Shown piece after piece: positions 62,716 through 64,000 of a DNA stretch of 64,000 nt (its first letter is position 1; the number at the start of each line of letters is the position of its first letter). The stretch comes from Cesiribacteraceae bacterium YIM B00369. Its GTDB lineage: Bacteria > Bacteroidota > Bacteroidia > Cytophagales > Cyclobacteriaceae. The stretch covers positions 1 to 64,000 of the forward strand of contig JAFMYY010000018.1 of assembly GCA_017948555.1 (NCBI GenBank), read 5' to 3'. A model generated the notes under the pieces. That model was not told the origin of the DNA. It made no database searches and saw only the letters and a program-made list of their open reading frames with translations. The position numbers and the translations under genes are program-made.

Positions 62716-64000
62716 ATGACCAGGAGAGGTATTTACATGGCAGGCTATCTGATATTCTGGCTTGTCTATTTTATTTTCTTTAAGATTGTTTTTCTCATGT
62801 ACAATTCGGAATTAACAGCTGAGCTGGACTTTTCTGTAATTGGGGGTATTTTCCTTTACGGAAGCCGCCTTGACCTGGCCTTTGCAGCCTATATCGCTGT
62901 TCTTCCGTTCCTTCTTGTTACTCTTTCGTCGTTTATAAAACCGGGGAAATGGCTGAGCCAGTCCCTTCTGGTGTATACTACGGTCATCCTTATTTTTATT
63001 ACCATCCTGTCAAGTACAGATCTTGAACTGTTCAGGATTTGGGGTTTCCGGCTCGATGCCACTCCCCTGATGTACCTGAATACCCCCGGAGAAATGCTTA
63101 TTTCCGTGGGAGCCTCCCCTATTCTGTTTCTGGTAATCCTGAATACGCTGGTAAACCTGTTTTTTTGCTTTGCATACCGCTACACACTACACCCCCTGGT
63201 TCTGAAATTTCCCGCGCCTAAGTATTATACTGCACCTGCCTACCTGCTCGCCACCCTCTCACTGATCATCCTTATGCGGGGAGGTTTCCAGCTGGCCCCC
63301 ATTAACCACAGCAGCGTTTATTTTTCAGAGAGCCTGTATGCCAACCAGGCAGCCATTAATGTGCCATGGAATTTCTTTCATTCCATCAGCAAAAACGGTT
63401 CGGACAGGAATAACCCCTATACTTTTGTGGAAGAACCCGTGGCCGACAGCCTGGTAAATACCCTTTATGCGGAAAAAAGCGAGGCGCCAAAACAGCTGAT
63501 AAAATCCGGCCAGCCTAATGTGGTGCTCATTATATGGGAAAGTTTTACTGCAAAGGTAGCGGAAGACTTGGGAGGGATACCGGGTGTTACACCACAGTTC
63601 AAAAGCCTCTCCGGGGAAGGAATGCTTTTTACACGGGTATTCTCCAGTGGCGACCGCAGCGATAAAGGTCTGGTTTCCATCCTGAGCGGGTTTCCTGCAC
63701 AACCTGCCACCAGCATTGTAAAAGACCCTAAAAAAACGAGGGGACTCCCTAACCTGGCAAAAACGCTCAGGAATGCAGGTTATTATACCAGCTTTTACTA
63801 TGGCGGGGAACTGGAGTTTGCAAACCTTAAAACATACCTGCTTTCAGGAGGATTCCACAAACTGGTGGGAGTGCAGGATTTTGAAGAAGAGCAGCTTAAT
63901 TCCAAATGGGGTGCTCACGACCATGTGGTACTCGAAAAATTGCTGTATGATATCGAAACTGAAAAAAAACGGGAACCTTTCTTCAGGACCATATTTACCT
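62716..64000 (+). CDS. LTA synthase/sulfatase-family membrane protein (partial)
   Basis: The frame runs from the ATG at 62716 off the window end, so the C-terminus is missing. About five hydrophobic helices (residues 5-180) precede an outer domain that begins NVVLIIWESF (268-277, with the metal-binding Glu), and then SSGDRSDKGLVSILSG (311-326), near the nucleophile (Ser315 most likely). Such proteins move phosphoglycerol or phosphoethanolamine groups, or act as sulfatases. The exact class is open. Confidence 0.8.
   Translation, partial: MTRRGIYMAGYLIFWLVYFIFFKIVFLMYNSELTAELDFSVIGGIFLYGSRLDLAFAAYIAVLPFLLVTLSSFIKPGKWLSQSLLVYTTVILIFITILSSTDLELFRIWGFRLDATPLMYLNTPGEMLISVGASPILFLVILNTLVNLFFCFAYRYTLHPLVLKFPAPKYYTAPAYLLATLSLIILMRGGFQLAPINHSSVYFSESLYANQAAINVPWNFFHSISKNGSDRNNPYTFVEEPVADSLVNTLYAEKSEAPKQLIKSGQPNVVLIIWESFTAKVAEDLGGIPGVTPQFKSLSGEGMLFTRVFSSGDRSDKGLVSILSGFPAQPATSIVKDPKKTRGLPNLAKTLRNAGYYTSFYYGGELEFANLKTYLLSGGFHKLVGVQDFEEEQLNSKWGAHDHVVLEKLLYDIETEKKREPFFRTIFT

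Noticed and set aside
1-64000. CRISPR arrays, tRNA and rRNA genes
   Set aside because: No regularly spaced direct repeats and no T-arm or rRNA signatures were found by eye; a tool-based scan could still find a short RNA.

Overview
The window reads as chromosome of a Bacteroidota bacterium, most likely of the Cytophagales group. The evidence is a GldH-type gliding lipoprotein, a type III glutamine synthetase, a DUF2723 membrane protein, a GWxTD-domain protein, a RicT/PSP1-type protein, many spacers carrying the Bacteroidota -7 box TAnnTTTG, and few clear Shine-Dalgarno sites. I cannot name a genus. No rRNA, tRNA, tmRNA, RNase P RNA, CRISPR array, transposase or phage gene was seen.

Region 1 (about 1-12.9 kb, minus strand) is a surface-polysaccharide operon exported by the ABC-transporter route. 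Wzm permease and Wzt ATPase come first. They are followed by an FkbM methyltransferase, a GT2, two GT4-like enzymes, a GT61, another GT4, WecB (UDP-GlcNAc 2-epimerase), another GT4 and two more FkbM methyltransferases. Genes overlap or sit a few bases apart. From the C-terminal half of Wzt onward the DNA is markedly AT-rich (about 25-33 % GC in hand-counted lines, against 40-53 % elsewhere). This suggests a swapped serotype cassette whose edge lies inside wzt.

Region 2 (13-23 kb) holds a UDP-sugar 4,6-dehydratase-like SDR, a complete sulfate activation and PAP recycling set (CysN, CysD, CysC, CysQ), a GT4, a large unknown membrane protein and a TPR protein. It also contains all four copies of a dispersed palindromic repeat (about 90 bp core) and many tract-like micro-repeats in the spacers. 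PAPS supply next to glycan genes suggests, but does not prove, sulfated surface sugars.

Region 3 (23.5-38.3 kb) holds the DUF2723 protein, a methyltransferase, GWxTD protein, RlmB, ManC, KdsD-like isomerase, RecQ, PurD, RicT-like protein, GldH and a putative lipoprotein. Perfect hairpin terminators separate most transcription units.

Region 4 (38.5-64 kb) is mostly housekeeping: a 1361-residue SF1 helicase with an apparently decayed nuclease tail, an HhH protein, an NSS transporter with an overlapping 42-residue MetS-like subunit, HemA, a WG-repeat protein, a GNAT enzyme, FloA with NfeD, HslV, the E2 subunit of pyruvate dehydrogenase, a YheT hydrolase, SurE, an SRAP protein, FabH, two unknown proteins, glutamine synthetase III, and the start of an LtaS-like sulfatase cut by the window end.

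I found no clear new defence system or gene cluster. The best leads are the recombination edge inside wzt, the dispersed palindrome family, the helicase with a decayed Vsr-like tail, and the RicT-GldH overlap.
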